Shown here in pieces: positions 1 through 12,300 of a stretch of 64,000 nucleotides of DNA. Where the stretch lies: the NCBI RefSeq assembly GCF_000004195.4, contig NC_030677.2, forward strand, positions 99,352,829 through 99,416,828. Reading direction: 5' to 3'. Each line of letters opens with the position of its first letter. Position 1 is the first letter of the stretch. The notes below the pieces were generated by a model that worked only from the letters and a program-made list of their open reading frames with translations, made no database searches and had not been told where the DNA came from. This DNA is from Xenopus tropicalis. Its lineage: Eukaryota; Chordata; Amphibia; Anura; Pipidae. The position numbers and the translations under genes are program-made.

Positions 1-377
1 ACTTTCCATGGGCCTTTCTCTTCTACCAGTGGCTCTCTAGCAGCTTTCCTGCACCATATCACATTTACAGCAAACACTGTAATCTGACTAGTAATTTGAC
101 GTGCAAATTATACACACGCACCCACAAATTTTTATTTATCAATACCCATTGCAAGCATTGTGTTGTGGGGGCAGTAACTAAAGTCACCCATAAAATGTGC
201 ATGGATAATTTTCAATTTGGGGTTTCTACATGCTTAGGTAATTCTATGTATTTTGGATATCAAACTAGGTCACTGAACTGGAATGCAATATGCAACAACG
301 TTTGAAAATTATTTCCAGGATAAATAGAGAAGCAGAGAGAGAATTTAGCTCACACTATTCATGAAATGGTACATTGT
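1..377. other. No recognised feature
   Basis: AT-rich sequence with only short open frames that show no family similarity. Confidence 0.5.
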
Positions 378-788
378 TACCATCCAGTCCAAAAACTATT
401 TAAAGGCAAGTGGTATTCATTTTTTATTATTTTTAGTTTTTTAATTATTTTACTTTTTGTTCAGCAACTCTCCAGTTTGGAATTTCAGCAGCCATCTGGT
501 TGGTAGGATCCAAAGTACTTCAGCAACCAGGGAGTTGTTTGAATGAGAGCTGGATTATGAATAGGAGAAGGAATGAATAGAAAAATAAGGAATGTAAAGT
601 AACAATAACAATAAAATTTCAGCCTCAGAGAGCATTCGTTTTTTGTTTGCTTGGTCAGTAACCCCCATTTAAAAGCCAGAAACACTCAGAAGAAGAAGGC
701 AAATAATTCAAAAACTATTACAGATGCTTAGAATTAACCATCGTATAACATACTAAAAGTTAACCTGAATGTAAACCACCTCTTTAAA
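378..788. repeat. Xenopus-type MITE fragment (TTAA class)
   Basis: It shares with 3487-3745 the stretch containing AATTTCAGCAGC.ATCTGGTTG and ends ACATACTAAAAGTTAACCTG...ACCTCTTTAA, the right end of a very common frog MITE family. The left end is missing. Confidence 0.65.
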
Positions 789-1150
789 ATAGGGCTGCCA
801 AGAATATATTTTATATACCGGTATATCAGATGCTGGACACAAATATAAGCAGTCATTTAGGAATGCAGCCACAGTGTGAAATGTGCAATTTGCCACGTCT
901 TAACCATAATGCATAACCCATCCTGCAGGAAAAAATGTAGCCCATAGAGTAAATATGCAAAAACCTATTTTCTCCTATTATGAAAAATTATGAAATAACA
1001 CATTATGAAATTATGAAAAAACACATTAATTTCAGTGGCAATTGTCTGGACCCGCAGGTCCACTTTGTTAGAGAAAATTGTAACACTAATTTTCACCTAT
1101 AATAATTATCTATAACAATATGTGCAATATGTGCAAAATCTCAACCCATT
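789..1150. other. Unassigned intergenic DNA
   Basis: AT-rich, with a short direct repeat around 980-1025 (ATTATGAAA variants). No gene signal. Confidence 0.4.
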
Positions 1151-1153
1151 TAA

Positions 1154-2013
1154 GGCTGATGCCACACCAGGCGTAGGGCTGATTTTTTCGGCAAGCGGAA
1201 AAACGCTTGCCGAAAATTCAGGCCTACGCCTGCTACTTGTGCCTGGACCCGAATGAATGGGATACGCTCGGGTGCAGGCACATGTAGCCGATATACGCAT
1301 AAAAACGCGAGAGAATGCAAAGTCTCGCGTTTTCATGCGTATATCGGCTACATGTGCCTGCACCCGAGCGTATTCCATTAATTCGGGTGCAGGCACAAGT
1401 AGCAGGCGTAGGGCTGAATTTTCGGCAAGCATTTTTCCGCTTGCCGAAAAAATCAGCCCTACGCCTGGGGGCTGATTTACTAACCCACGAATCCGACCCG
1501 AATTGGAAAAGTTCCGACTTGAAAACGAACATTTTGCGACTTTTTCGTATGTTTTGCGATTTTTTCGGCGTCTTTACGAATTTTTCGTTACCAATACGAT
1601 TTTTGCGTAAAAACGCGAGTTTTTCGTAGCCTTTACGAAAGTTGCGAAAAATCTTGCGATTTTTCCGTAGCGTTAAAACTTACGCGAAAAGTTGCGCCTT
1701 TTTCGTAGTGTTAAAACTTAAAAGGTGCGAAGTTTCGCGTAAGTTTTAACGCTACGAAAAAAGCGCAACTTTTTGCGCAAGTTTTAACGCTACGAAAAGT
1801 CGCAAGATTTTACGCAACTTTCGTAATGGCTACGAAAAACTCGCGTTTTTACGCAAAAATCATATTGGTAACGAAAAATTCGTAAAGACGCCGAAAAAAT
1901 CGCAAAAAATACGAAAAAATCGCAAAATACCGATCTTTACGAAAAAAACGCAATCGGACTCATTTCGACCCGTTCGTGGGTTAGTAAATCAGCCCCCTGG
2001 TGTGGCATCAGCC
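1154..2013. mobile_element. Fold-back MITE A (TAA-flanked), interrupted
   Basis: Ends GGCTGATGCCACACCAGG (1154-1171) and its reverse complement (1996-2013), flanked by TAA at 1151-1153 and 2014-2016, as in PIF/Harbinger-type MITEs. The inside is a series of mirrored CpG-rich blocks. Element B (1469-1995) has been inserted in its right arm. Confidence 0.8.
1469..1995. mobile_element. Fold-back MITE B inserted in MITE A
   Basis: Ends GGGCTGATTTACTAACCCAC and its reverse complement, flanked on both sides by CCTGG (1464-1468, 1996-2000). Almost the whole 527 bp is a near-perfect palindrome centred near 1732, rich in CGAAAA/TTTTCG. Confidence 0.8.
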
Positions 2014-2034
2014 TAAAGGGTTGTTCACTTATAG

Positions 2035-2285
2035 CAGGGGTCCCCAACCTTTTATACATGTGAGCCACATTCAAATGGAAAAAGTGTTGGGGAGCAACAC
2101 AAGCATGAAAAAGGTTTCAGGGGTTCCAAATATGAGGTATGATAAGCTTTTTGGTAGCCCCTATGCAAGCAAAATGTGCCTCCAAGTCAGGAATTCAAAA
2201 ATAAGCACCAGCTTTGAAGCCACTGGGAGCAACATCCAAGGTGAGCAGCATGTTGCTTGCAATCCACTGGTTGCCTTCTTCTTCA
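2035..2285. mobile_element. hAT-type MITE fragment (CAGGGGTCCCCAACC end)
   Basis: The left end CAGGGGTCCCCAACCTTTT and internal GAGCCACAT...GGGAGCAACA match the element at 16349-16647. The right terminal repeat is eroded and I cannot define a target duplication. Confidence 0.55.
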
Positions 2286-2390
2286 CTCTTCTTTGCTGAC
2301 TCTGGCGCCCAAAAAAAGTACTGTTTCAGCAAATCACTTTGTACATCATACTAAAAGTTAATTTGAAGGTTAACAACCTCTTAAAAGTCC

Positions 2391-3225
2391 ATACACATAG
2401 CACTTATGACCATTCCCATAGTTAGTAATAAAGTGCTATACACATTGTGCCAAACTGACATACATAAGGGAGCCCACCCTTGGCCAAGTTCTGCCTATGT
2501 GCCATACCTCCAGTAATTATCATTGCTGCCAGGCACATCCAGGAAGATGAACAACTCTTTTGGCTCCTTTCTTTAACAGTGTTATATCATTTATCATTTG
2601 TTGCTATTATGTCCTTAGTTGTTATATATATGTAGAGAGAGAGAAAGCAAGGGGGGGGGGGGGGGGGGGAGAACGTTATGCTTACCAAAACAATTTCAAA
2701 TAATTAAACAGGGGTGCAATAGAGTGTTTAATATATATATTTATATATAGATTTTTCTTCCTTTTTTAAAGCATTCAGTACATGCCTAGAATTCCCAATG
2801 TAAAGTCTGCTGTTTGTCTTCATTGCATAAAAGGAGGTAGACAGACATACCTAGAAATGCTTTCCCAATCAGAATTTAGCTCTGATTAGCCTTTGTTGCA
2901 GTTGATCAGAACTAATTGCTGATTGGCTCTGTACGTCAGAGTTCTTAGCATTCCCTCTAGAAAGTTGAAGAGATTCCCTAGGAGATCAGGTGAGTTAATC
3001 ACACAGTTTGATTGAGGCACCTGTGTTCCTGCAGATCTTTAAATTCTGACCAGCCAGAGGCCTCAGCTGCTATAGTGTAACAGTTCTAGAGATGCATGTT
3101 CTCATCCTGGTTCATAGCAGTTATACCTAATTCAGATATTACTCTATTGTCTTGGCAACAGTGTATAAAGAAAACTTTGGTACTATTTTGATTGATGTTT
3201 CCCAACTAATCAATTCAACCAGAAA
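2391..3225. other. Upstream region and 5' UTR of the CTDSPL2-like gene
   Basis: It contains a GA stretch with a G run (2635-2670) and, nearer the start codon, an inverted CCAAT box (GATTGGCTC, about 2920). The transcription start cannot be placed. Confidence 0.35.
2651..2669. repeat. G homopolymer run
   Basis: 19 consecutive G after a GA-rich microsatellite; prone to assembly error. Confidence 0.9.
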
Positions 3226-3345
3226 ATGATTTTGAGGTCTCGTAAAATCCCAGCTCAACCCTTAAAGGATCTACATACTCCTAGGAAAAAATCAGAGGGT
3301 AATAGTCCCAAAACGCCACGATCTGCGGCCCGGGTACCGAAGAGG
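3226..3345 (+). CDS. CTDSPL2-like exon 1 (residues 1-40)
   Basis: The ATG at 3226 is followed by a basic segment ending VPKR, and the exon ends at a GTGAGT donor (3346). The first codons resemble the CTDSPL2 N-terminus, which supports this start. Confidence 0.75.
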
Positions 3346-6300
3346 GTGAGTCTGCAAAAACCACATGTTTTAGTGTTACCGTAGAAAAAGTCTAAGTGCT
3401 TTGAAATCTGTGTCTTGGCATATTTTGTGTGTTTTTATTAATATTAGTTGCTGGGGAAAATCCATGCTGCAGAGTAACTACTGCATTAAAGGGGCAATTC
3501 AACTGTAAATTAAGTTTTGGTATGATATAAACAGGAATAATTTGGGACAATTTGCAATTGGTCTTTGTGTTTTTATGGTTTTTGAATTATTTAGCTTTTT
3601 TTCCAGCAGCTCCCAAGTTTGAAATTTCAGCAGCTATCTGGTTGTTAGGGTCCAGTTTACCCTAGCAACCAGGAAGTGGTGTGGATGAAAGGCTTGAAGA
3701 TGAATAGACCATTTTATAACATACTAAACGTTAACTGAAATGGCAATTTATAACTTAATGAGATAGTAGCTAATCCTAAAGCTTATCTTTACTTTAATGC
3801 TGCAGTTCTCATGTGTATGCATTTCATTTTCAAAGTAATCTTAAATTAAAGTTAAAGTAGGGCCCTATAGTAGGGCCACTCCTACATGTTTCTGGGGAAA
3901 GGCTCCCTGTGCTAATGTTCTAGATCATTTGATACTTCTAATAAATGTGAGTTGTTCATCTTTACTGTTTGATTTTATATTAGAGTTAGCAGACCTTTCT
4001 AGGAAAAAAGGTTTTTACATGATCTGAACACCAGAAAGAATAGTATGGAATAGTATAGTGTGAGGGTAGCTTTTTGTATATAGCACACTCAGAAATGTGA
4101 TGTAGGGCTAGGATAGATAATATGTGAGACAGTTGGGGTATTTATCCCCAGGTGACACTACAAAAATAGAGACTCCGGATTAGAGACTAGAGTATCAGAG
4201 CAGTATGCTGGATGTCTGTGGCTGAACCAACCTATGAAGGCAAAATGTCATAATATACCAATATGTATTAATTTATTAAACTAAGGCAGAGGCCCAACAA
4301 AGTGAGAATGTTACTGCTTTAATTACTGTAGCGTCAATATCTTTGTTTATTGGCCTGTAACCAGGGACATAACTACAAAGGAAGCAGAGTCTGCAGTTGG
4401 GGGGGGATGACTTTAGAGAGCCCAGTAATACCCTAGTTCATAACTGCAATAAACCTTAGAACTGGTCAAAAATGTGTTCTGTGAGTAACATCTAGTTACA
4501 ACACTGTCTGTAACCATGTTATGAGATATAGAGGTGCCTGAACAAATGTTGGACTGCAAAAGGGGACTACTAACAGGCGATATAAAAACCTCAATTTTTG
4601 GAGCTTTTAATCTTAAGAAATCTAAATATTGTATATCATGGTTTAATAGCTAAGCTCACTGATATATTTGCTTTTATTCAGTGTCAGATTAGGGCATGTG
4701 AGCCAACCAGGAAACTGAGAACAAGGTCCCCACCACTGAGGCCCCCTGTTGTGCAACCCCTGCCCACCATTGCACATACCTTTCTTCTTACCAGCACATT
4801 GCAGCATGCCTCTGCTCTGTCCCTCCTTCCAACCCACAGACCCTGGGCTGTCAACAGGCCAGATACTGAGGAGCCTGCCTGCCAGTGTTGAGGCCCATTG
4901 GGATTTTTTTCTGGTGTCCTGGAGGATCAGTCTGACCCTGCCTTTATTAATGCAAACATGTGACATACATTCAGCTGCAGTTTGCAGTACAGTGCACTAA
5001 TAATGCTTGTATTTACATACTGCATGTGTCTCTGATGTGTACTTTGTATGAACAACTATGCATAAAAACGAAGCTCCGAATAATTGTATGCGCAACAAGA
5101 AAGCTTGATAAAAAGTCAACATTAATGTATTCCATTGGAGAAGCAAAGTGAAAATCACTGGGGGGTGAGTGGGGTCAAATGTTAGGCACCCCCTCCCCCA
5201 ATGATTATAATAGCTTACCTGACACCCCAGGTTGATGTTCCTATCAGCAGAAAACTGCACCAGTGTGGGGTACCTCTCAGCAAATACCATGGAGCAAGCT
5301 CATTCTGTTTCTTCTTTCTTCTGTTGTCCGGGCCAGTGCATGTGCAATATAACTTTTCCTTCCCTTGAATTAAAGCTCTGGCCTTTTGCTTTGGGTACAA
5401 TGCATGTCCACAACTTTTAGGGAAAGTTACAATAATCATGTTTAAGTATATGAAGTCTTTGTGCTACTGGGATCACTATATCTCCATTCAGCAGTCATAA
5501 GGTTTAGGTCTACTTTTAATATATTTGCATCCCTATTAATCAAGGGAAGAAGGAAGATAGATATGTATGCAGTTCATTAAATTTCCATAGAATTTTAATA
5601 ACACTCATTAGCAGTAGAACTGGTGACTTTTGATCTAATGATTCAGGTTTTTATAGGATGTTTGGCAATTTTTAACTTCTCTTCTGGTGACAGAATAGTG
5701 CAAAATGGTCCTGTTCACAAAGTGCCCAGAGTCTCTTGTTCCTTTGAGATTACATTAAATAGGGACGTAATAGTTGCTAGTGCATTCAATTATTCCAAGG
5801 ATATAGACTGATACTGCTGGCCTTATTTGTTTTTTTTTTTTGAAAAAGCATATGATTGTGAGTTCATGTAATTCTTTTATTTCAGTTAAGTGACTCGTTT
5901 TACTAGTCACCTAACTCTCAAGAAAGCTAAATGTATTAAATAAAAGTCTAAAGAATGTCATTTTAAATGATCTGGCAACACCTTTGCTGTAATTCCCCTA
6001 AATACCATGGTTTATTGTGGTAGGAAGTTATTACTTGGAATAATGAAACTTTTATAGTAACTTCTCTGAACAGGTGCAGCCAAAATCTCCCTGTACCCCA
6101 TCAGGAACCTTCAGTAAGAAGACAACTGCGCGGCTAACTAACATCTGCCTGAACTCTCCAAATGCGGAAGGTATTCCTCTATACTTTTATCTTCTAATCC
6201 AGTGCAGTCCAACTTCTGTGGTACCGAGGGTCGAATTTTTTTTTGTCCGTCTGAGCCTGAGTTGTGAGCAATGCAGGAACTAAAATGTCTGAAGAATACA

Positions 6301-9300
6301 GGGGATTATAGTTGTAAACAATACAGGGGTTTACAGCCTGAATCTGAACTGAGGTGTGAATAATGTAGGGGGCCAGTTAATTTCAGTACTGATACAAATT
6401 AAAGCTTACACAAAGGTAAGCAGTCACAGCAGCCAGGTGGGGGGGGGCACATGGGGGGGGGGCATGGCCAGATGCAGCCCATGGCCTGCCAGTTGGACAG
6501 CACTGTTCTAATCAATTAATGAATAACCCTGCATTGGTCCTTTAATTTGATATCTTATTCTAATAGACTATATAGTCTATTGCCCTTTAAACTTACTGGT
6601 AGCAAGCTACGTCAGCCTGCAGTAGAATTATATATTTCCTGCATTAATAAGGTAAAGATTAATGAAGAATGTGTCCTCTTCATTTAAAATGTATTTGTAG
6701 GGACCTGTCTACAATGAGCAAAGAACCATCATACTAGGCTATAAATAATTTCAGTAAACTGCAATGTTTATTTGGTTTGTCTGGCTTTGAAGTCACATAA
6801 GGCCATCAGCTGGAAGAAGGCATAGTTAAGCCTCATTTGCTCTTAATTTTACAATAGATCTAAAGACGCCAATGAGAGAGCGATCAGTGCGGGTTCATTT
6901 TCAGTTTGATGATCCATTCCCAGGGAAACAGGATCTTGTGTCCAGCATCTACACTCCAGTGCTCACCTACCTCTCCACTCAGGATGAGGACTCAGGTCAT
7001 TGCTTTTCATTTAAAAGTTTGATTTTTTTATTAAAAGGAAGTGATGACAAAATTAGAAGAAAAGAGCCAAATAAAATATACAATATTCAGCTTTGCAATT
7101 AAAAGTATAGGTTTTATTTTGTGGAGTTCAGCATGACGCCATATTTACACCACATGCAACCTTTTGGGGAGGTGTGTAAATCCCTTCATTAACTCAACTG
7201 CCTCCTTTCCCCAGTTCTCCTTTTTATTAAGATGGCTTGGGAGCCCAACCAGAACAGACCAACCCACAAACTTTGTCCCTGCATGGTTCCAGTTATCACA
7301 TGCACCATCCTAAGCCAGGAGACCAGGTGGGCCTCACTAGCTTCTCGGAGGCACATGCCTGTGTGCCATTAGCCTAAGGTTGTACTGAACAGAAAATCCA
7401 CTCCTGAAATCCCACTGAACAAAGGAACTAGGCTAGGGTTTGTTTAGACAAGACAGCAATGGCTGAAAACATTAGAGCCAAAAGTATGCATCTTCAGTTA
7501 TTCCTATTTATTGTGAACTCCCAGACTGTTTTAACTCTACTTGTACAGATGGCTGCAATGTTCCGACAAAAAACTGCCTGTATTTCAATCACATTCCTGT
7601 TGACAGAACCAGAGAGGATTTTAACCCGTGAGTACTTTATATCATTTTTTTTATTTAATCATTTTTTTACAAATCTGAGCCAATCTTTGCCAACCTAGTA
7701 AGCCTCTGGATATCAGAAGAGTAAGTATGTGCCGGCACTGCACACACACCATAAAGGTTCAGACCAACATGGGAATGTTTCACACTGAATTAACAGTGAG
7801 TTGCTGAACCTTCATTATTATGCTGCTTGATGTAGCACTATATATTCTGGGCCAACATTGCCCATTTAATTCAATAAAGGAATCATTTTTAGTGCTTAGG
7901 GCCTTTTCTTTCTGATTTCTATTTCAGATACAAATTCATCTGCAATATCCAGCAAACACCATGCGACCAGCGACAGAGAGGGAAAGATATCCCATTTAAA
8001 ACTCGCAGTGCTCCGGAGAGCACACTCGTCCTGGACTTGGTAGATCAGACATTTTTTTGACGGCAGTGAGTTCTCTGGCTGTCAACTATTAGAATATGGA
8101 GTTTCTGGGGCACTACTTAGCAAGTGCCTGTTTAAGTCTTTCCTATCTACTGCTCTGCAAAACCTGGTAATGACCAGAATGATATATTCTCTGAATTTGA
8201 CCAGAAAGTGTAACTCAAATTATTATTTCTCTGTTGGATGGGGCAGGTTTTTTGTATGCATTATGGCATGTATGGAAATTTATTTGCAATACAGCTTTGT
8301 ATTACCATGTTGTGTGGGTGGAGGTAGGTAAAGTACATATAACAAAACTTCCAGTTGATTAAAAAGATCTGCCCTTTCTAAAAAGCTGCAGAATAGGTAT
8401 TACCAATAATCACGTAGCATTCTGATTACTTATTCACAATCTCAAATTAGGTTATTATCCAATCAGTTGGGCCATTGTCATTTAGGACATTAAACTTAGT
8501 TTATTATTGTTTTCTCTTAACAGGATGAAATCTTAGTTGATAGCTCACTCCTGCCACTCACTGGTGCAGATTTTACCTTTCTTATCCCGTTTCAGGACAC
8601 CTATTACAAGGTCTGTTGTACAAATAAATCATTCTTCAGATATTTTAATTTGCTAGTAAATTCTCTTATCTAGTTCTTTTTTCAGTAATACAGGTATGGG
8701 ACCCGTTGTCCAGAAACCCATTATCTGGAAAGATATGAATGATTGGAAGGCCATCTCCCATAGGCTCCATTTTAATCAAATTTAATTTTTTTTAAATGGA
8801 TTTTCTTTGTAATAATAAAATAGAACCTTGTACTTGATCCAAATTGAGATACATGAATCTATATTGGTGGCAAAACAATCCTATTGGGTTTATTTAATGT
8901 TAAAATTATTTTTTTTTTAGTAGACAAAGTATGGAAATCCAAATTATGGAAAGCTCCCTTATCCAGAAAATCCCAGGTCCCGGGCATTTTAGATAACAGG
9001 TCCCATACCTTTATTGGGACTGTTTGTTCATTCATGGCCCAACATTAGCAGAAAGTGGTAATTACTGGATGGAAAAAGGGATAGGTATGTATGGTATGTA
9101 TGTATGTTCTTTGATCCCTATACATGGTGGTAGCTGTCTTTGAAGGAAATGTAAAAATGTGCAGAATTAAAAAAATTTTTAGTAGTTGTGTTCTGATTGG
9201 AGTAGGTCAATGTGTGGTAGCAAATGAGACCTGAATAAGGGCAAAAAACATGTTTTAAACCAATAGTCTAAAGTGAGCGCTTGCTTGAAATTTTTAATGT

Positions 9301-12300
9301 AAATTTACATAAGTATTGCTTTTTAGATCTTCTCATTACTCTACATCGATTTAAAGAGATTCAAAATAATTGAAACATTTGTCTCAGGTTTATGTGAAGC
9401 TCCGACCTCATGCTATGGAATTCCTAGAGACTCTTTGTAAAGTGTATGAGGTAAGCAAATTACGTTTTGTTTAGCCTATATTCCAATTGGTTCATGAATT
9501 ATTTATTCCTGGTATTTATATAGCACCAACACATTTTCACAGTGCTTTACAGGCATCATGCATCATTCACGTCAGTCATGGATGTTTAGGCTTGCTGAAC
9601 TGGGTGGTGGTGTAGTCTTGTATTGTTTTTAGAGCAAAAAGGCAATTTGTGGGTGTGTGTATTCAATTGGTGAAATCTAAGCATTACTCAGGACCCTAAT
9701 TGAATTTTGAAACCTGCACTCATGGGTGAATTCCAAACTTTTAATAATTTGACAGCCATTTCATATATGATACAGGTTGGTGCAATTCATGGGTGTTTTG
9801 GCAGGGAAAATTCTCAATCTCCCACTGCTGTCAACTGAAATTGACTGATGCAATTCTTACTTGAATACATGCCCAAGAATGATTTCAATACATTTTTTGA
9901 AAAAAATGCCAGTACAGTTGGATGCCTTCAGTTTATGTAATGTAACTGGCAAGGGACTCTGTACATTTTGTAAGATAAATTCCTAAAATGCTTCTGAAAA
10001 AAGTTTTTAACTTTTTGGTTGGGACACTGTGCATTCCTGTTTTGCATCAGAAAGCATTGGAAGCTATTGGATGTATTTAGTCCTTAGGATCTGGTTACCT
10101 ACCTGTGCCATAGTTTAAGTTGGCACAGATACATAATGGCTTCCTAGTTTGAAAGGTTAAAGGAGAACTAAACTCTAAAAATGAAAATGGGTAAAAATGC
10201 CATATTTTATTTACTGAACTTATTGCATCAGCCTAAGAATTTAGCATCGCTATAACAGTAATGATCCAGGTAGCACAGAAGGCACAGATCATCTCTAAAC
10301 TAAGCAGCTGTGCGTGCTTTGGGCTGGTACGGGACCCCAAAACATAATGTACAATATTTCAAGTCTACTTCTATAGTTAAGTGTTAGTTTTCCTTTCCTG
10401 AATCCTTTTACAGCACAGAAAAATAACCGATAAGACGTAAACTTGATTCATTGGGCTAATGCTCAATTTAATATGTGTAAGATCATGCTGCAAAATATAT
10501 ATAGGTACTAACTGAAGTGGTTTAAGATAACATATCTATATTATGAAACCTACATTTCATTTATACATCTATACAGTGCTGCGTACATAAGTAGCACTTT
10601 ATAAATAAAGATATACATACATATGTTGACATTTGCCCTTTATTGGACTCATAAGGTATAATACTACATAAGATCATTATAGTCATAAAGTTCATAAATC
10701 TTTCACTAGCTAGCCTGAGGTACAGTATGGATACAGCAGCCAGTGTTGCACTGCCCATCACCAAATAAAAAAAAAAGTCAATAACAATATGTTAAAGCTG
10801 TCTATTATTTCTGCATATGTGATCTACATTTAGCCTTCAGTCTGTTCTACTGCCAACATCCCAAGGGCACAGTTATTATACCGTAGCACAGTGCTGTCCA
10901 ACTGGCGGCCCGCGGGCCGCATGCGGCCCGCGACCCCCCTCTGTGTGGCCCCCCACCTGTCTGGCTGCTTTGATGGCTTACTCTTGTGTAAGCTTTAAAT
11001 GGTATCAGTACTCTGATTAACTGGCCCCCTGCATGGTTCTCACCTCAGATTCAGGCTGTAATCAGGCTGTATTGTTTAAACATGTAATCCCCTGTGTTGT
11101 TCACACCTTTTAATCTCTGCATTGTTCACCCCCTGCAGTGTTCACACCTCAGGCTCAGGCTGTAATCACCCACATTGTTCTCCTGTTCACACCTCAGGAG
11201 CAGTAGAAACCCACAAATAATCCCTGCACACTACAAAAAGAACACTGAGGTGGTATTGCAATTAAAAAGTTTTTTAATATATGGTTATTGTGCAGACTGT
11301 AGGAGCAGTGCCAGCATTGTGTCACTGTAGGCTGCCTGTGTGTGCCATACACATAGGCAGCATAGGGCAAGCAGAGTATGGCACACACAGGCAGGGTAGG
11401 GAAGGCAGAGTAGGGCAGGCAGAGTATGGCACACACAGGCCAAGTTTGGCACAAACCAGCCAAGAATGGCACACACAGTGAAAGTATGGCACACGCAGGC
11501 AGGGTAGGGCAGGCAGAGTATGGCACACACAGGCAGGGTAGGGAAGGCAGAGTATGGCACAGACAGGCAGGGTAGGGAAGGCAGAGTATGGCACACACAA
11601 AGGCAGGGTAGGGCAGGCAGAGTATGGCACACACAAAGGCAGGGTAGGGCAGGCAGAGTATGGCACACACAGGCAGGGTAGGGAAGGCAGAGTATGGCAC
11701 ACACAAAGGCAGGGTAGGGCAGGCAGAGTATGGCACACAGGCAGGGTAGGGCAGGCAGAATATGGCAGGTTTTTGCTGTACTACAACCATTAATATGGGT
11801 ATGGTCATGTGATAACATGGGTGTGGTTTCAAGTGGGTGCGGTTTCAAAAAGGGGAGTGGTCAAAACTGGCTTCCATTATCGGCCCTCCACCACGTAGGT
11901 TGGAAAAATTCCGGCCCCCGGTACAACAGAAGTTGGACAGCACTGCCGTAGCAGAATGTTCATAATTAACAAAATTAAGTCATAACTAATTCTTCCCCCT
12001 TGTTTAAACATTGAAATAATCCTTTGTCATTCTGTGTATTAAAGGCTGGTACTAAACTTAGTTTTTGATTTCATAAAACCTATAGTTGAGAGGTGGAATC
12101 ATTTGTTATTAACATAGGGAGCTCTGAGATAAGCAGTGCAGTAAAACACTTTAAGATTGTACAAACAAACAGGTCACTGTTGAATACATGCTGTGGCTAA
12201 TAGATTCACCCACTTGTAGATACAAGGTGCTTTATATATCTGTACTATTTTTCCTTTTTATATGGTTGATGCCCTGGCAGGGAGCAATGGCACCACCAAA

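Noticed and set aside
1106..1629. Several overlapping 72-108 codon frames with similar peptides on both strands
   Set aside because: They result from the mirrored arms of MITE A; no start context or family similarity.
11352..11768. Possible CRISPR-like array
   Set aside because: Units are contiguous variants of one sequence with no unique spacers; it is a eukaryotic minisatellite.
11194..11848. Long minus-strand open frames (212, 187 and 138 codons) rich in [14 protein letters not shown] repeats
   Set aside because: They are translations of the 34-bp minisatellite inside a hAT element; all three frames are open because the unit is not a multiple of 3 and has no stops. The same false frames appear at 43548-44175.
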